Positions 9,411 through 17,674 of a stretch of DNA of 64,000 nt are shown one piece after another. The DNA is from Palsa-883 sp963847615 (GTDB taxonomy: Bacteria > Pseudomonadota > Alphaproteobacteria > Acetobacterales > Acetobacteraceae): the NCBI GenBank assembly GCA_963847615.1, contig CAWKAN010000014.1, forward strand, positions 1 to 64,000, written 5' to 3'. Every line of letters begins with the position of its first letter. The stretch's first letter is position 1. The translations under genes were made by a program, and so were the position numbers. The notes below the pieces were generated by a model. That model saw nothing but the letters and a program-made list of their open reading frames with translations. It did not search any database and had not been told where the DNA came from.

Positions 9411-10850
9411 GTGACCAGTGGCGCGATCGCCAATACGACCGACGGGGCGACCGATGGGGCGACCGCGGGGGCGACCAGCGCGGCGACCGAGGGGGCGACC
9501 AGCGCGACGACCGGCGCGGCGACCGACGCGGCGACCAACGGGGCGGTCGGTGCCGCCGCCGATGCGGCCACCTTGGGCACAAATGGCGATGCGGTCGGCG
9601 GCGCGGCCCACCGCGCCTTCGACGCCGCAATGACCCGGCTGGGGCCGTTCGAGCCGGCCCCGCTGCTGGCCGTCGCGGTGTCCGGCGGCGCGGACAGCCT
9701 GGCGCTCGCCGTGCTGGCCGACGCCTGGGCGCGGCCGCGGGGCGGCGCGGTCCTGGCCCTGGTGGTCGATCACGGCCTGCGCGCGGCCGCCGCGGAGGAA
9801 GCCCGGCTGACCGAGCGCCTGCTGGCCAGCCGCGGGATCGCCGTGCGCGTGCTGCGCCTGGCCGGTCTCGCGCATGGGCCGGCCTTGGCCGAACGGGCCC
9901 GCATCGCCCGCTACGCGGCGCTGGTCGCGGCCTGCGCGGCGGCCGGCGCGCTGCATCTGCTGGTCGGCCACCAGGCGGCGGACCAGGCGGAGACGGTCGC
10001 GCTGCGGGCGCTGCGCGGCAGCTTCTCGGCCGGCCTGGCCGGCATGGCGGCGCTGGTCGAACTGCCGACGGTCCGGCTGCTGCGCCCGCTGCTGGGCGTC
10101 CCGCCGGGTGCCCTGCGGGCGGTGCTGGAAACCATGGGGATCGGCTGGGTCGAGGACCCGTCCAACCGCGATCCGCGCGCGCTGCGCGTGCGGTTGCGCC
10201 TGCTGGCGGCCGACCGCGACGGTCCCGCCGCCGCCCGCCTCGCCGCCGCGGCTGCCGTCGCCGGCGCCGCGCGCGCCGCCGCCGAAACCCAGGCTGCGTT
10301 CGCCCTGGCGCAGGCCGCCGTGCTCCGCCCGGAGGGATTCGCGGTCCTCGCCGGCGGGGCGATCCCGCCCGCCGCCCTGGCCGCGCTGATCCAGGCCATC
10401 GGCGGCGCCAACTACCCGCCGGCACCCGATGCCGTCGCGGCACTCGCCGCCCACCCGGCGCCCGCGACGCTCGGCGGCGTCCGGCTGTTGCCGGCCGGAC
10501 GGCTCGGACCCGGCCTGCTGCTGGTGCGCGAGGTCGTCGCCATGGCCCCCAAGGTCCCCGCCATCCAAGGCGCCGTGTGGGACGGCAGGTACCGGCTCGC
10601 CGACGACGCCACCCCACCCGCCGGCACCACGCTCGGCCCGCTGGACCAGGACGCGCCGCGGTTTCGCAACCGCTCCGCCCTGCCGGCCGCGGTGCTGCGA
10701 ACCCTGCCGGCACTGCGCGCCGGCGCGACACTGCTGGCGGTCCCGCACCTGGGATATCCCGACGCGGCAACCTGCGCACACATGCGCGTGCTGTTCGCCC
10801 CGCCCCGCCCCACCGCCGGCGCCCCATTCCATCCGGCGCCGATCGGCTGA
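9411..10850 (+). CDS. tilS: tRNA(Ile)-lysidine synthetase TilS with repeat-derived N-terminus
   Basis: Converts C34 of the CAU anticodon of tRNA-Ile2 to lysidine so that it reads AUA; essential. The PP-loop ATPase signature AVSGGADSLAL is near residues 85-95 counted from the GTG at 9411, followed by VVDHGLR and the GHQAADQAETVALR motif. The C-terminal substrate-binding part is shortened and divergent. Known proteins begin a few residues before GPFEPAP, which would put the start at the ATG at 9630; between 9411 and there the frame is filled by nine 12-bp repeats (9435-9542) coding for Ala-Thr-x-Gly units. Which start is used is open. The TGA stop forms the first bases of the palindromic element at 10848-11146. 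ftsH, often next in this cluster, is absent here. Confidence 0.93.
   Translation: MTSGAIANTTDGATDGATAGATSAATEGATSATTGAATDAATNGAVGAAADAATLGTNGDAVGGAAHRAFDAAMTRLGPFEPAPLLAVAVSGGADSLALAVLADAWARPRGGAVLALVVDHGLRAAAAEEARLTERLLASRGIAVRVLRLAGLAHGPALAERARIARYAALVAACAAAGALHLLVGHQAADQAETVALRALRGSFSAGLAGMAALVELPTVRLLRPLLGVPPGALRAVLETMGIGWVEDPSNRDPRALRVRLRLLAADRDGPAAARLAAAAAVAGAARAAAETQAAFALAQAAVLRPEGFAVLAGGAIPPAALAALIQAIGGANYPPAPDAVAALAAHPAPATLGGVRLLPAGRLGPGLLLVREVVAMAPKVPAIQGAVWDGRYRLADDATPPAGTTLGPLDQDAPRFRNRSALPAAVLRTLPALRAGATLLAVPHLGYPDAATCAHMRVLFAPPRPTAGAPFHPAPIG
9435..9542 (+). repeat. 12-bp tandem repeat x9 at the 5' end of tilS
   Basis: Nine units of GCGACCGAnGGG type (GCGACCGATGGG, GCGACCGCGGGG, GCGACCAGCGCG and similar). 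The period keeps the tilS frame and gives tetrapeptides A/T-T-x-G/A, about 60 residues ahead of the PP-loop domain if the GTG at 9411 is used. Confidence 0.88.
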
Positions 10851-11146
10851 CGCAAGGCCGGGGCTTCGCCCCAGACCCCACCAAGGGGGCGTTGCCCCCC
10901 TGGACCCCCCACCAGAGGCGGAGCCTCTGGAACTCCATGACTGGGAGTGTGGGGAGGGGAAGGGGGCGGGTGGGCGAGGCGAAGGGGCGCCGTCCGGCGT
11001 GCCGGACGGCGCCCCTTCGCCTCGCCCACCCGCCCCCTTCCCCTCCCCACACTCCCAGTGAAGGGTTCCAAGGGCTCGCCCTTGGCGGGGTTCCAAGGGG
11101 CAGCGCCCCTTGGTGGGGTCTGGGGCGAAGCCCCGGCCTTGCGTCA
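10848..11146. repeat. Modular palindromic element, copy P1
   Basis: 299-bp palindrome with outer arms TGACGCAAGGCCGGGGC / GCCCCGGCCTTGCGTCA; the tilS stop codon is its first three bases. Centre at 10999-11000 (CCGGCGTGCCGG). Each arm contains small hairpins: GGGGCTTCGCCCC; an AAGGGG-CGCT-type hairpin; CCAGAGGCGGAGCCTCTGG in the left arm but CCAAGGGC..GCCCTTGG in the right. Between these and the centre, both arms carry CACTCCCAGT / ACTGGGAGTG and a CCCTCCCC / GGGGAGGG tract. It fills most of the 400-bp tilS-regulator gap. Confidence 0.92.
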
Positions 11147-11250
11147 GGCGATCCGCGCTCGGAGGCGGGTTTGCTGCGGCGGTGGGGTGGAATATCATCG
11201 CGGGCATCGACCGCCTTGCTCCCTCCACAGTCACAGGCCATTGGCCCGGC

Positions 11251-11730
11251 ATGAAGACCTCAACGCACGAGACGCCGATTCTCGACGCGATCGACCGCCG
11301 CATCCTGGCCGAGCTGCAGGCGGATGGGCGGATCACCAACGTCGAGTTGGCCAGTCGCGCCGGCATTTCGGCGCCGCCGTGTCTGCGGCGGGTGCGCCGG
11401 CTGGAGGAGGCCGGGGTGATCCGCGGCTACCACGCCGACACCGATCCGCAGAAGCTGGGCTGGGAGATCATGTTCTTCGCCGTGGTCGGGTTGGACAGCC
11501 AGAAGGAGGTGGTGCTGTCGGCATTCGAGCAGCTTGTCGCCGGCTGGCCCGAGGTGCGGGAGTGCCACATGATCCGCGGCGGCGGGGATTTCCTGTTGAA
11601 GCTGGTGGTGCGCGACACGGCGCACGAGAACCAGTTGACGCAGCGCCTGACCGGGTCGCCGTCGGTCAGCCGGGTGCAGACCTTGCAGACGATTCGCACC
11701 AGCCGGCTGCTGGCGGGCGTTCCCTTGTAG
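11251..11730 (+). CDS. Lrp/AsnC family transcriptional regulator
   Basis: Feast/famine regulator, 159 residues, the normal size. Winged helix-turn-helix at about residues 12-62 (DRRILAELQADGRITNVELA, then AGISAPPCLRRVRRLEEAGVI), followed by a RAM ligand-binding domain (about 75-150) with the glycine-rich turn MIRGGGDFLLKLVV. The start ATG at 11251 was chosen because the DNA-binding domain begins directly after it. It lies 283 bp before an aldolase gene on the same strand, which it may control; the ligand cannot be told from sequence. Confidence 0.93.
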   Translation: MKTSTHETPILDAIDRRILAELQADGRITNVELASRAGISAPPCLRRVRRLEEAGVIRGYHADTDPQKLGWEIMFFAVVGLDSQKEVVLSAFEQLVAGWPEVRECHMIRGGGDFLLKLVVRDTAHENQLTQRLTGSPSVSRVQTLQTIRTSRLLAGVPL

Positions 11731-12013
11731 GGTGGCTGGGGATGGGGTGCGCGCCGCAGCGACCCCCTGCGGGCGGGACTGCGCCATGCCGGCATTCTGT
11801 CCGATAGCGTGACAAAATGCCGGATCATTGCAGCGGCAACTTGTGCCCTGCAGGGCGGGGCGATCCCACTGCAACAGAAAGCAGGTGCAGCAGGCATCCG
11901 ACGAATTTGCGGCTTGCGGCAGCGGTCCCGCGTATCGCCGCAAATGTCATCCCTGTCGCAATCGCGCTAGGCTGCGCCGAACGCCGGATCAAACCGACCA
12001 GGAGGGACGTGCA

Positions 12014-12973
12014 ATGGCCAGCCGCATCAACCGGGCGATCGAGCTGCTCCGGCAGGGCCAGGCGATCTACTACACCGGCCCGCACAGCGGCCACGTGCTG
12101 AGCTACGCCCAGGGTCGCGAGGACGCCGGCACCTGGGCCGACTACATCAACGTCGGCATGGAGCACGGGTCGTTCGACATGGCCGGCCTCGCCGAGTACA
12201 TGCGCGGCCTGGTTGACGGCGGGCCGACGCGGTCGGGCCACCGCACGCCCACGGTGATCGTCGAGGCGCCGGTCAACGGCACCGACGAGGCCAACGTCCG
12301 TTACAACAGTTGGCAGTTCCGCCAGATCCTCGCCCGCGGCGTGCACGGCGTCCTGCTGTGCCAGGCGGAAACGCCCGATGCGGTGCGTGCCTTTGTCGAG
12401 GCGTGCCGCTATCCGCACAATCCGCAGCAGGTCGATCCGGCGATCGCCACGCCGGTCGCGCGCATGCGCGGCGCCGTCGGCACGCGCGGCGGGACCGACG
12501 CCTTGGGCAAGCTGCTGCTGGGGATCGGCCTGCGCGGCCGCGGCTCCGAGGGCACCGCCGCCCCGGTCTGGGGCATTGCGGGCGCGCACTACATGGATCG
12601 TTGCGATCCCTGGCCGCTCAACCCGAATGGCGAGCTGATGCTGGGCGTCAAGCTGGAAAGCCCCGAGGGCATCGCCCAGGCCGATGCGATTTGCGCCGTG
12701 CCCGGCCTGGCCTTCGCCGAGATGGGGCCGGGCGATCTTGGCCTGTCGCTCGGCTACACCGCGCTGATGCGCGACCCCTATCCGCCGGAGATGCAGGAGG
12801 CGCGCGACAAGGTGTTTGCCGCGTGCCGGCGCAACGCCATCGCGTTCCTGGAGGGCTGCACCCCGGGCGACATCGCCGCGCGGCTGGACGAGGGCGTGCG
12901 GGTCATTGCCGGCGGGACCGAGGAGACCGCTTTGGTCGGGCGGCGGCACCAGGGCAGGACGATGCCGGTCTGA
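12014..12973 (+). CDS. HpcH/HpaI aldolase/citrate lyase family protein
   Basis: Class II (metal-dependent) pyruvate-type aldolase superfamily, 319 residues from the ATG at 12014, which has GGAGGG 7 bases upstream. Recognisable elements are an early GMEHGSFD in place of the usual VDxEH, the Arg-containing GVLLCQAE strand, VARMRGAVG, and the metal-binding stretch VKLESPEGIAQADAI with its Glu, then AEMGPGDLGLSLG where the Asp completes the metal site. It most resembles the 4-hydroxy-2-oxo-acid aldolases and their relatives; substrate unknown. Possibly regulated by the Lrp-type gene upstream. Confidence 0.85.
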   Translation: MASRINRAIELLRQGQAIYYTGPHSGHVLSYAQGREDAGTWADYINVGMEHGSFDMAGLAEYMRGLVDGGPTRSGHRTPTVIVEAPVNGTDEANVRYNSWQFRQILARGVHGVLLCQAETPDAVRAFVEACRYPHNPQQVDPAIATPVARMRGAVGTRGGTDALGKLLLGIGLRGRGSEGTAAPVWGIAGAHYMDRCDPWPLNPNGELMLGVKLESPEGIAQADAICAVPGLAFAEMGPGDLGLSLGYTALMRDPYPPEMQEARDKVFAACRRNAIAFLEGCTPGDIAARLDEGVRVIAGGTEETALVGRRHQGRTMPV

Positions 12974-13228
12974 TGCCGGCGAGGGGTGCGGCGGCGACGG
13001 GATTCTTGGCCGCCGCCTCGGCCTCGGCCTCGGCACGGCCGGCTCGCCGTCCTCGGCCAGGGGGCCTGGGATGACGCCGTCGGCCGAGGGACAGGCGGGG
13101 GCGGTGAACAGGAACCGGTCGCCGACGATCGCGCCCGTCGCCTTGTTCACCTTGTGTCAGCGCCGAGCCCCGCGGGACCTCGGCCATCACGTCGATATTT
13201 TCGCGCGGGGCCGGCCGCTTGGGGTCTT

Positions 13229-13397
13229 ATACCAGGCGTCCGAATGATCGACTCTCCGGGCGTAGCCCCCTCGTCATGCCGGCGAAGGCCGGCATCCACG
13301 ACTGTGCTTGCTGCACGAAGGCAAGACGTGGATACCGGCCTTCGCCGGCATGACGAGGGGGGCGCCGCCGACGGGTCAACCCTTCCGCCGGTTGGTA
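13229..13397. repeat. Dispersed two-ended element, copy 2
   Basis: Begins ATACCAGGCGTCCGAATGAT (end B) and ends CTTCCGCCGGTTGGTA (inverted end A). The core is itself an inverted repeat: CGTCATGCCGGCGAAGGCCG at the left and CCTTCGCCGGCATGACG at the right, around a GCTTGCTGCACGAAGGCAAG hairpin. Lies in the 462-bp gap between the aldolase and the 3' end of hppA; I see no gene in the remainder of that gap. Confidence 0.75.
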
Positions 13398-13435
13398 GCA
13401 GAGACGTCCGCGGCCGGCTCCGCCGGTCTGCGCTG

Positions 13436-15538
13436 CTAGCCGGCGAGCCACTTCGCCAGGACCGCCAGCAGCAGCAGCGCCACGATGTTGGTGATCTTGA
13501 TCATCGGGTTCACCGCCGGACCGGCGGTGTCCTTGTACGGATCGCCGACCGTGTCGCCGGTCACCGCGGCCTTGTGCGCCTCGGAGCCCTTGCCGCCGTG
13601 GTTGCCTTCCTCGATGTATTTCTTCGCGTTGTCCCAGGCGCCGCCGCCCGAGGTCATCGAGATCGCCACGAACAGCCCGGTGACGATGGTGCCCAGCAGC
13701 ATGGCGCCCAGCGCCGAGAACGCCGCGCCCTTGCCGCCGATGATGTCGATCACCACCCACAGCGCGATCGGCGCGCACACCGGCAGCAGCGAGGGCACGA
13801 TCATCTCGCGGATCGCCGCCTTGGTCAGCATGTCGACGGCGCGGCCGTATTCCGGCTTCGCGGTGCCCGCCATGATGCCGGGGATTTCGCGGAACTGCCG
13901 CCGCACCTCCACCACCACCGCGCCGGCGGCGCGCCCGACCGCGGTCATGCCCATCGAGGCGAACAGATAGGGCTGCATGCCGCCGATCAGCAGGCCGATC
14001 ACCACGTAGGGGTTGTCCAGCGAGAACGACACGCCCGCCAGGTGGGGGAAGTAGTGCGCCAGGTCCTGGGTGTAGGCGGCGAACAGCACCAGCGAGGCAA
14101 GGCCGGCCGAACCGATCGCGTAGCCCTTGGTCACCGCCTTGGTGGTGTTGCCCACCGCATCGAGCGCGTCGGTGGTCTTGCGCACGTCCGGCGGCAGGTC
14201 GGCCATCTCGGCGATGCCGCCGGCGTTGTCGGTCACCGGGCCGTAGGCGTCCAGCGCGACGATCATGCCGGCCAGCGACAGCATGGTGGTCACCGCCATG
14301 GCGATGCCGAACAGGCCGGCGAGCAGGTAGGTGGCGATGATGCCGGCGCAGATCACCAGCACCGGCAGCGCCGTCGACTGCATGGAGATCGCCAGGCCCT
14401 GGATCACGTTGGTGCCGTGCCCGGTGGTGGAGGCCTGCGCGATCGAGCGCACCGGGTGGAACTCGGTCGCGGTATAATACTCGGTGATCCAGACGATCGC
14501 GCCGGTGACCACCAGGCCGACCAGGGCGCAGATGAACAGCTCGAACCCGTTCACCGTCGCGCCGTTGCTCATCGGCAGCGGCGTGGCGAAGCCGACGAAC
14601 CAGCCGATGATGATCGCGATGCCGACCACCGACAGCGCGCCGGTCACCAGCAGCCCCTTGTACAGCGCCTTCATGATCCCGTTGTCGGGGCCGAGGCGCA
14701 CGAAGTAGGTGCCGACGATCGAGGTGAGGATGCACACCCCGCCGATGCCGAGCGGCATCAGCAGCAGCCAGTCGCGCACCGGGCCGGTGAAGAAGATCGC
14801 CGCCAGCAGCATGGTGGCGACGATGGTCACCGCGTAGGTCTCGAACAGGTCGGCGGCCATGCCGGCGCAGTCGCCGACATTGTCGCCCACGTTGTCGGCG
14901 ATCACCGCGGGGTTGCGGGGGTCGTCCTCGGGGATGCCGGCCTCGACCTTGCCGACCAGGTCGGCGCCGACGTCGGCGCCCTTGGTGAAGATGCCGCCGC
15001 CGAGCCGGGCGAAGATCGAGATCAGCGAGCCGCCGAAGCCCAGGGCGACCATGGCGTTCAGCACCGGGCGGAGGTCGTCGCCCGGCATGGTGGCGCGCAG
15101 CACGAAATAGTAGCCGGCGATGCCGAGCAGGCCGAAGCCGACCACCAGCATGCCGGTGATGGCGCCGGATTTGAACGCGATGCCCAGCCCGGCGGCGAGG
15201 CCCTGGCGCGCCGCCTGGGCGGTGCGCACGTTGGCGCGCACCGAGACGTTCATGCCGACATAGCCGGCGGCAGCCGACAGCACGGCGCCGATGAAGAAGC
15301 CGATGGCGACGTGGATGCCGAGCGTCACGCCGAGGATGATCAAGACGATCACGCCGACGATGCCGATCGTGGTGTATTGCCGGTTCAGATAGGCCCGCGC
15401 GCCTTCCTGCACGGCGGCCGAGATCTCCTGCATGCGGGCGGTGCCGGCATCGGCGGCCAGCACCTGGCGGGTGGTGACGACGCCGTAGACCAGCGCCAGC
15501 ACTCCGCAGGCGAGAATCACCAGATAGGCGAGAGGCAT
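13436..15538 (-). CDS. hppA: K+-independent H+-translocating membrane pyrophosphatase
   Basis: Integral membrane pump that uses pyrophosphate hydrolysis to export protons. 700 residues and about 16 hydrophobic segments, as expected. The pyrophosphate/Mg2+ site motifs are present: GGGIFTKGADVGADLVGK near residue 185, DNVGDNVGDCAGMAADLFE near 215, and a C-terminal DTVGDPYKDTAGPAVNPMIK. The motif GNTTKA (Lys instead of Ala) marks the K+-independent subfamily. Single gene convergent with the aldolase; the upstream side faces a tRNA gene. Confidence 0.97.
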   Translation of the reverse strand: MPLAYLVILACGVLALVYGVVTTRQVLAADAGTARMQEISAAVQEGARAYLNRQYTTIGIVGVIVLIILGVTLGIHVAIGFFIGAVLSAAAGYVGMNVSVRANVRTAQAARQGLAAGLGIAFKSGAITGMLVVGFGLLGIAGYYFVLRATMPGDDLRPVLNAMVALGFGGSLISIFARLGGGIFTKGADVGADLVGKVEAGIPEDDPRNPAVIADNVGDNVGDCAGMAADLFETYAVTIVATMLLAAIFFTGPVRDWLLLMPLGIGGVCILTSIVGTYFVRLGPDNGIMKALYKGLLVTGALSVVGIAIIIGWFVGFATPLPMSNGATVNGFELFICALVGLVVTGAIVWITEYYTATEFHPVRSIAQASTTGHGTNVIQGLAISMQSTALPVLVICAGIIATYLLAGLFGIAMAVTTMLSLAGMIVALDAYGPVTDNAGGIAEMADLPPDVRKTTDALDAVGNTTKAVTKGYAIGSAGLASLVLFAAYTQDLAHYFPHLAGVSFSLDNPYVVIGLLIGGMQPYLFASMGMTAVGRAAGAVVVEVRRQFREIPGIMAGTAKPEYGRAVDMLTKAAIREMIVPSLLPVCAPIALWVVIDIIGGKGAAFSALGAMLLGTIVTGLFVAISMTSGGGAWDNAKKYIEEGNHGGKGSEAHKAAVTGDTVGDPYKDTAGPAVNPMIKITNIVALLLLAVLAKWLAG

Positions 15539-15721
15539 CCCGTAAATCCTTGGCTTGCACCGATTTCCCCGCGATGGACGGGAAATGGGCGGGCAGGGGG
15601 GTTGAAAGTCGCGCGGGGTATGCCAGAAGCGTGATGGTCAGGCAAATCGCCGGGATTTCGCAACCGGCGAAATGCGGGTCTGACGCGACCTGCCGGCCGG
15701 CCCTGGTTCGCCGGCGACGGG

Positions 15722-15799
15722 GCGCCCGTAGCTCAACTGGTTAGAGCAGACCGCTCATAACGGCCTGGTTGCAGGTTCGAAGTCCTGCCGGGCGCACCA
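15722..15799 (+). tRNA. tRNA with anticodon CAT, probably tRNA-Ile2, with two structural anomalies
   Basis: A perfect 7-bp acceptor stem GCGCCCG / CGGGCGC with encoded A-CCA, D-arm GCTC..GAGC, anticodon loop CTCATAA, and T-arm stem GCAGG / CCTGC. The context GAGCAGACCGCTCATAA and the CTGGTTGC variable region resemble the lysidine-modified tRNA-Ile2 more than elongator or initiator tRNA-Met. Two oddities: the anticodon stem GACCG / CGGCC contains an A-C mismatch at its second pair, and the T-loop TTCGAAGT has 8 rather than 7 bases. It may therefore be a decayed copy, or one base may be a sequencing error. Transcribed divergently from hppA. Confidence 0.8.
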
Positions 15800-16170
15800 G
15801 ACTGATCAAGGCACCTACTGATCAAGGCACCGGGAGAATCGCCCCTTCCCGTGCTGCGACGCGGCTTGGGGGCAACATCTGGCGCCGAACCGCCCCTTTG
15901 TATCGGCCTGCCCGACCTTGCGCCCAGCCCGGCGCAAAGGCGCCGCTCGCGCACCCACGGCGCATCCGGTCTCGCCCGGCCGGCTTTCCGCTGGCCGCGC
16001 GTTCGGGGGTTCGACCGGGGCGGCCAGCCGCCCCGCGCCCCGGCGGTCCGGCTGGAGCCGAATGAGGCAAAACAAGGTCGCTGGGGCCGATCGAGGCGGC
16101 ACGGGCCGCGATGCAGGCACACGGCGGGCATCGTAATGCGGTTCCTCCTTCCGGGCGGGGCACGACGCGG
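15800..16170. other. Region without recognisable genes downstream of the tRNA
   Basis: GC-rich sequence with only short overlapping open frames on both strands and no ribosome-binding sites or known motifs. A short direct repeat (GATCAAGGCACC, twice, at 15804-15831) follows the tRNA 3' end; an integration scar is possible but I see no integrase. Confidence 0.4.
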
Positions 16171-16278
16171 CTAGTGCCCCAGTCGTTGATATTGCCTGGA
16201 TTCATGCTCCGTCGATTGTCCCTGAAAGCGTCGCAAGCAAGTCGCGACGTCGCCACAAGATCGGTGACGCAGATGACC
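16171..16278. repeat. Short diverged repeat, copy A
   Basis: Starts TAGTGCCCCAGTCG and ends GATCGGTGACGCAGATGAC. About two thirds of its bases align with 17099-17212, and the two copies bracket the GxxExxY element in direct orientation. Confidence 0.5.
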
Positions 16279-16379
16279 GATACCCCTGCACCGTGATTCT
16301 GACCGGTTGGGCACACGCCGGCCGCGGCTCGGAGAGGCTGCGATCGCCTGCGGCCTTGGCCCGCGTTGCGCGCTGGTGG

Positions 16380-16912
16380 CGCGGCGGGGCAAGCAAGAAT
16401 TTACCGCAGATGAAGCAAGGCGATGCACGCCGATGGGTCCGTGCGGTTCACCGGTTGTGCGCCAGGCGTTTGGTCTCCAGGCGCGGCTTGGCGAAATCAG
16501 CCAGCGGGCGGGGCTGCGGGCCGGTCGCCTTGCGGTCATTGGCGCATGGCATCCGACCCCTGGGTCAAGACGCCGGGGCATGCGTGCGTCGTCCAGTGCC
16601 TCGACGGTGGTCAGCTCAACCGGAAGCGCGTCCTCGCCCCGCAGGTCCACGAAGTCGTCGCCGACCACCAGGTTCCAGTAGTACACCCTGGCGGCACATT
16701 GTTGCACAACCGATAGACCAGCCGCAGGAACTGCAAAAGCCGACGCATCCTCATGGACCTTTTCCAGGAACCCGGCCCCAGGCGTATCGAGCACGGTGAA
16801 CGCGCCGCCGATCACCTGCCCCGACAGATCATTCAGCACGGCGCCATCTGCGTGCATCGGCGTGCATCGCCTTGCTTCATCTGCGGTAAAATCCTTCCTT
16901 CGCGGTGCCGCG
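16380..16912. mobile_element. GxxExxY-type inverted-repeat element
   Basis: About 530 bp with long terminal inverted repeats: left ATTTACCGCAGATGAAGCA followed by AGGCGATGCACGCCGATG, right end the reverse complement with one or two differences (CATCGGCGTGCATCGCC, then TTGCTTCATCTGCGGTAAA). The GCGGCG..GC flank also pairs. The interior on the minus strand holds a broken GxxExxY gene. The same end sequence is found once at 27178-27230 and, in a 9-mer variant, at 554-722. Confidence 0.75.
16446..16857 (-). pseudogene. GxxExxY protein (PD-(D/E)XK nuclease-like), frameshifted
   Basis: Reads from the ATG at 16857 as MHADGAVLNDLSGQVIGGAF, with GAGFLEKVHEDA giving the family's GxxExxY block in degenerate form (EKVHE for EKVYE), then VYYWNLVVGDDFVDL and EDALPVELTTVEALDDA, where the nuclease-like Asp and Glu sit. 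After that the frame is lost; the expected C-terminus is found in the next frame as LADFAKPRLETKRLAHNR. So a single indel near 16540 breaks the gene. Family function is not established; such genes sit in repeat-bounded elements in many bacteria. It occupies the element at 16380-16912. Confidence 0.75.
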
Positions 16913-17098
16913 GACAGATGGTTACGGACGTGTTGACGAACCTGCGATGCACCAGATCGTAACCGGCCTGGAGAAGCCGAGGTGATGCAGCGCAAGCCCG
17001 GCACGCCTCTCATGCGCTCGGCCGTTCGTCGAGTGCCAGGCCTTCCCGGCGCCGGGATCAAGCCACGGCAAGCGGGCAGACTCCCTGCGCACCGGTGC

Positions 17099-17212
17099 CA
17101 GTGCCCCGAGTGGCTTATATTGCGCTTGTTCCGCGTCCGCCGGCGACCTCGGTAAAGTCCCGCAAGCGGGTCGCGAAATCGCCGCAGAATCGGTGACGCA
17201 GGGCACTAGTCT
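17099..17212. repeat. Short diverged repeat, copy B
   Basis: Bounded by AGTGCCC and GGGCACT, a 7-bp terminal inverted repeat. Shares the ATATTGC block, the GTC.CGCAAGC block and the ATCGGTGACGCAG end with copy A at 16171-16278. No coding content. Confidence 0.5.
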
Positions 17213-17275
17213 GCATCCGGAGGCGGCGGATGGGCCGCCCAAGGCGAAACGTCGGTCGGGATAGGGAGGTCAGCA

Positions 17276-17674
17276 ATGACGTATTCCGGGGGATGCCACT
17301 GCGGCAGCGTTCGTTACCAACTCGCCGGCCAGCCCAAGGCGGTTAGCTTGTGCCACTGCGGCGATTGCCGGCGCAGTTCCGGTGCACCGGTCATGGCCTG
17401 GGCCGAATACCCGGCAGACGCGCTGACAATGACGCAAGGCGATCCCAAGACCATCAACTCCTCGGGCGCGGCCATGCGCAGCTTTTGTCCCAACTGCGGT
17501 ACCGGGCTGTTTTATCGCAATGCGGACCTGTTGCCGGACCTCGTCGAAGTCCAGTTGGCGACGCTGGACAATCCGGATGCCGTTGCGCCGACCATGCAAA
17601 TTCAAACCGCCGAGCGGCTGGGCTGGATGGCGCACATCCATGAACTGCCCGCATTCGAACGGTTTCCGGAATAA
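17276..17674 (+). CDS. GFA family protein (glutathione-dependent formaldehyde-activating enzyme-like)
   Basis: 132-residue zinc-binding beta protein. The cysteine ligands are visible: GGCHCGSVRY at residues 5-14, LCHCGDCRRSSGA at 30-42, and FCPNCGTGLFY at about 74-84. The family includes Gfa, which binds glutathione and was proposed to help S-hydroxymethylglutathione formation, but most members, including this one, have no proven role. Start ATG at 17276 is preceded by GATAGGGAGG. A second GFA protein (62627-63034) is only distantly similar. It stands alone between repeats. Confidence 0.88.
   Translation: MTYSGGCHCGSVRYQLAGQPKAVSLCHCGDCRRSSGAPVMAWAEYPADALTMTQGDPKTINSSGAAMRSFCPNCGTGLFYRNADLLPDLVEVQLATLDNPDAVAPTMQIQTAERLGWMAHIHELPAFERFPE

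Noticed and set aside
10848..11146. Palindromic elements as ordinary Rho-independent terminators
   Set aside because: Far too long, no T runs, and two copies lie between divergent start codons where no terminator is needed.
12986..15634. An 882-codon frame opposite hppA and a 777-codon minus frame in another phase
   Set aside because: Mirror frames of a highly biased, high-GC gene; the hppA frame itself carries all motifs.
15722..15799. Elongator or initiator tRNA-Met
   Set aside because: The anticodon would allow it, but the GAGCAGACCGCTCATAA context and variable region resemble tRNA-Ile2, and initiator features (unpaired first acceptor base, GGG/CCC anticodon stem) are absent.
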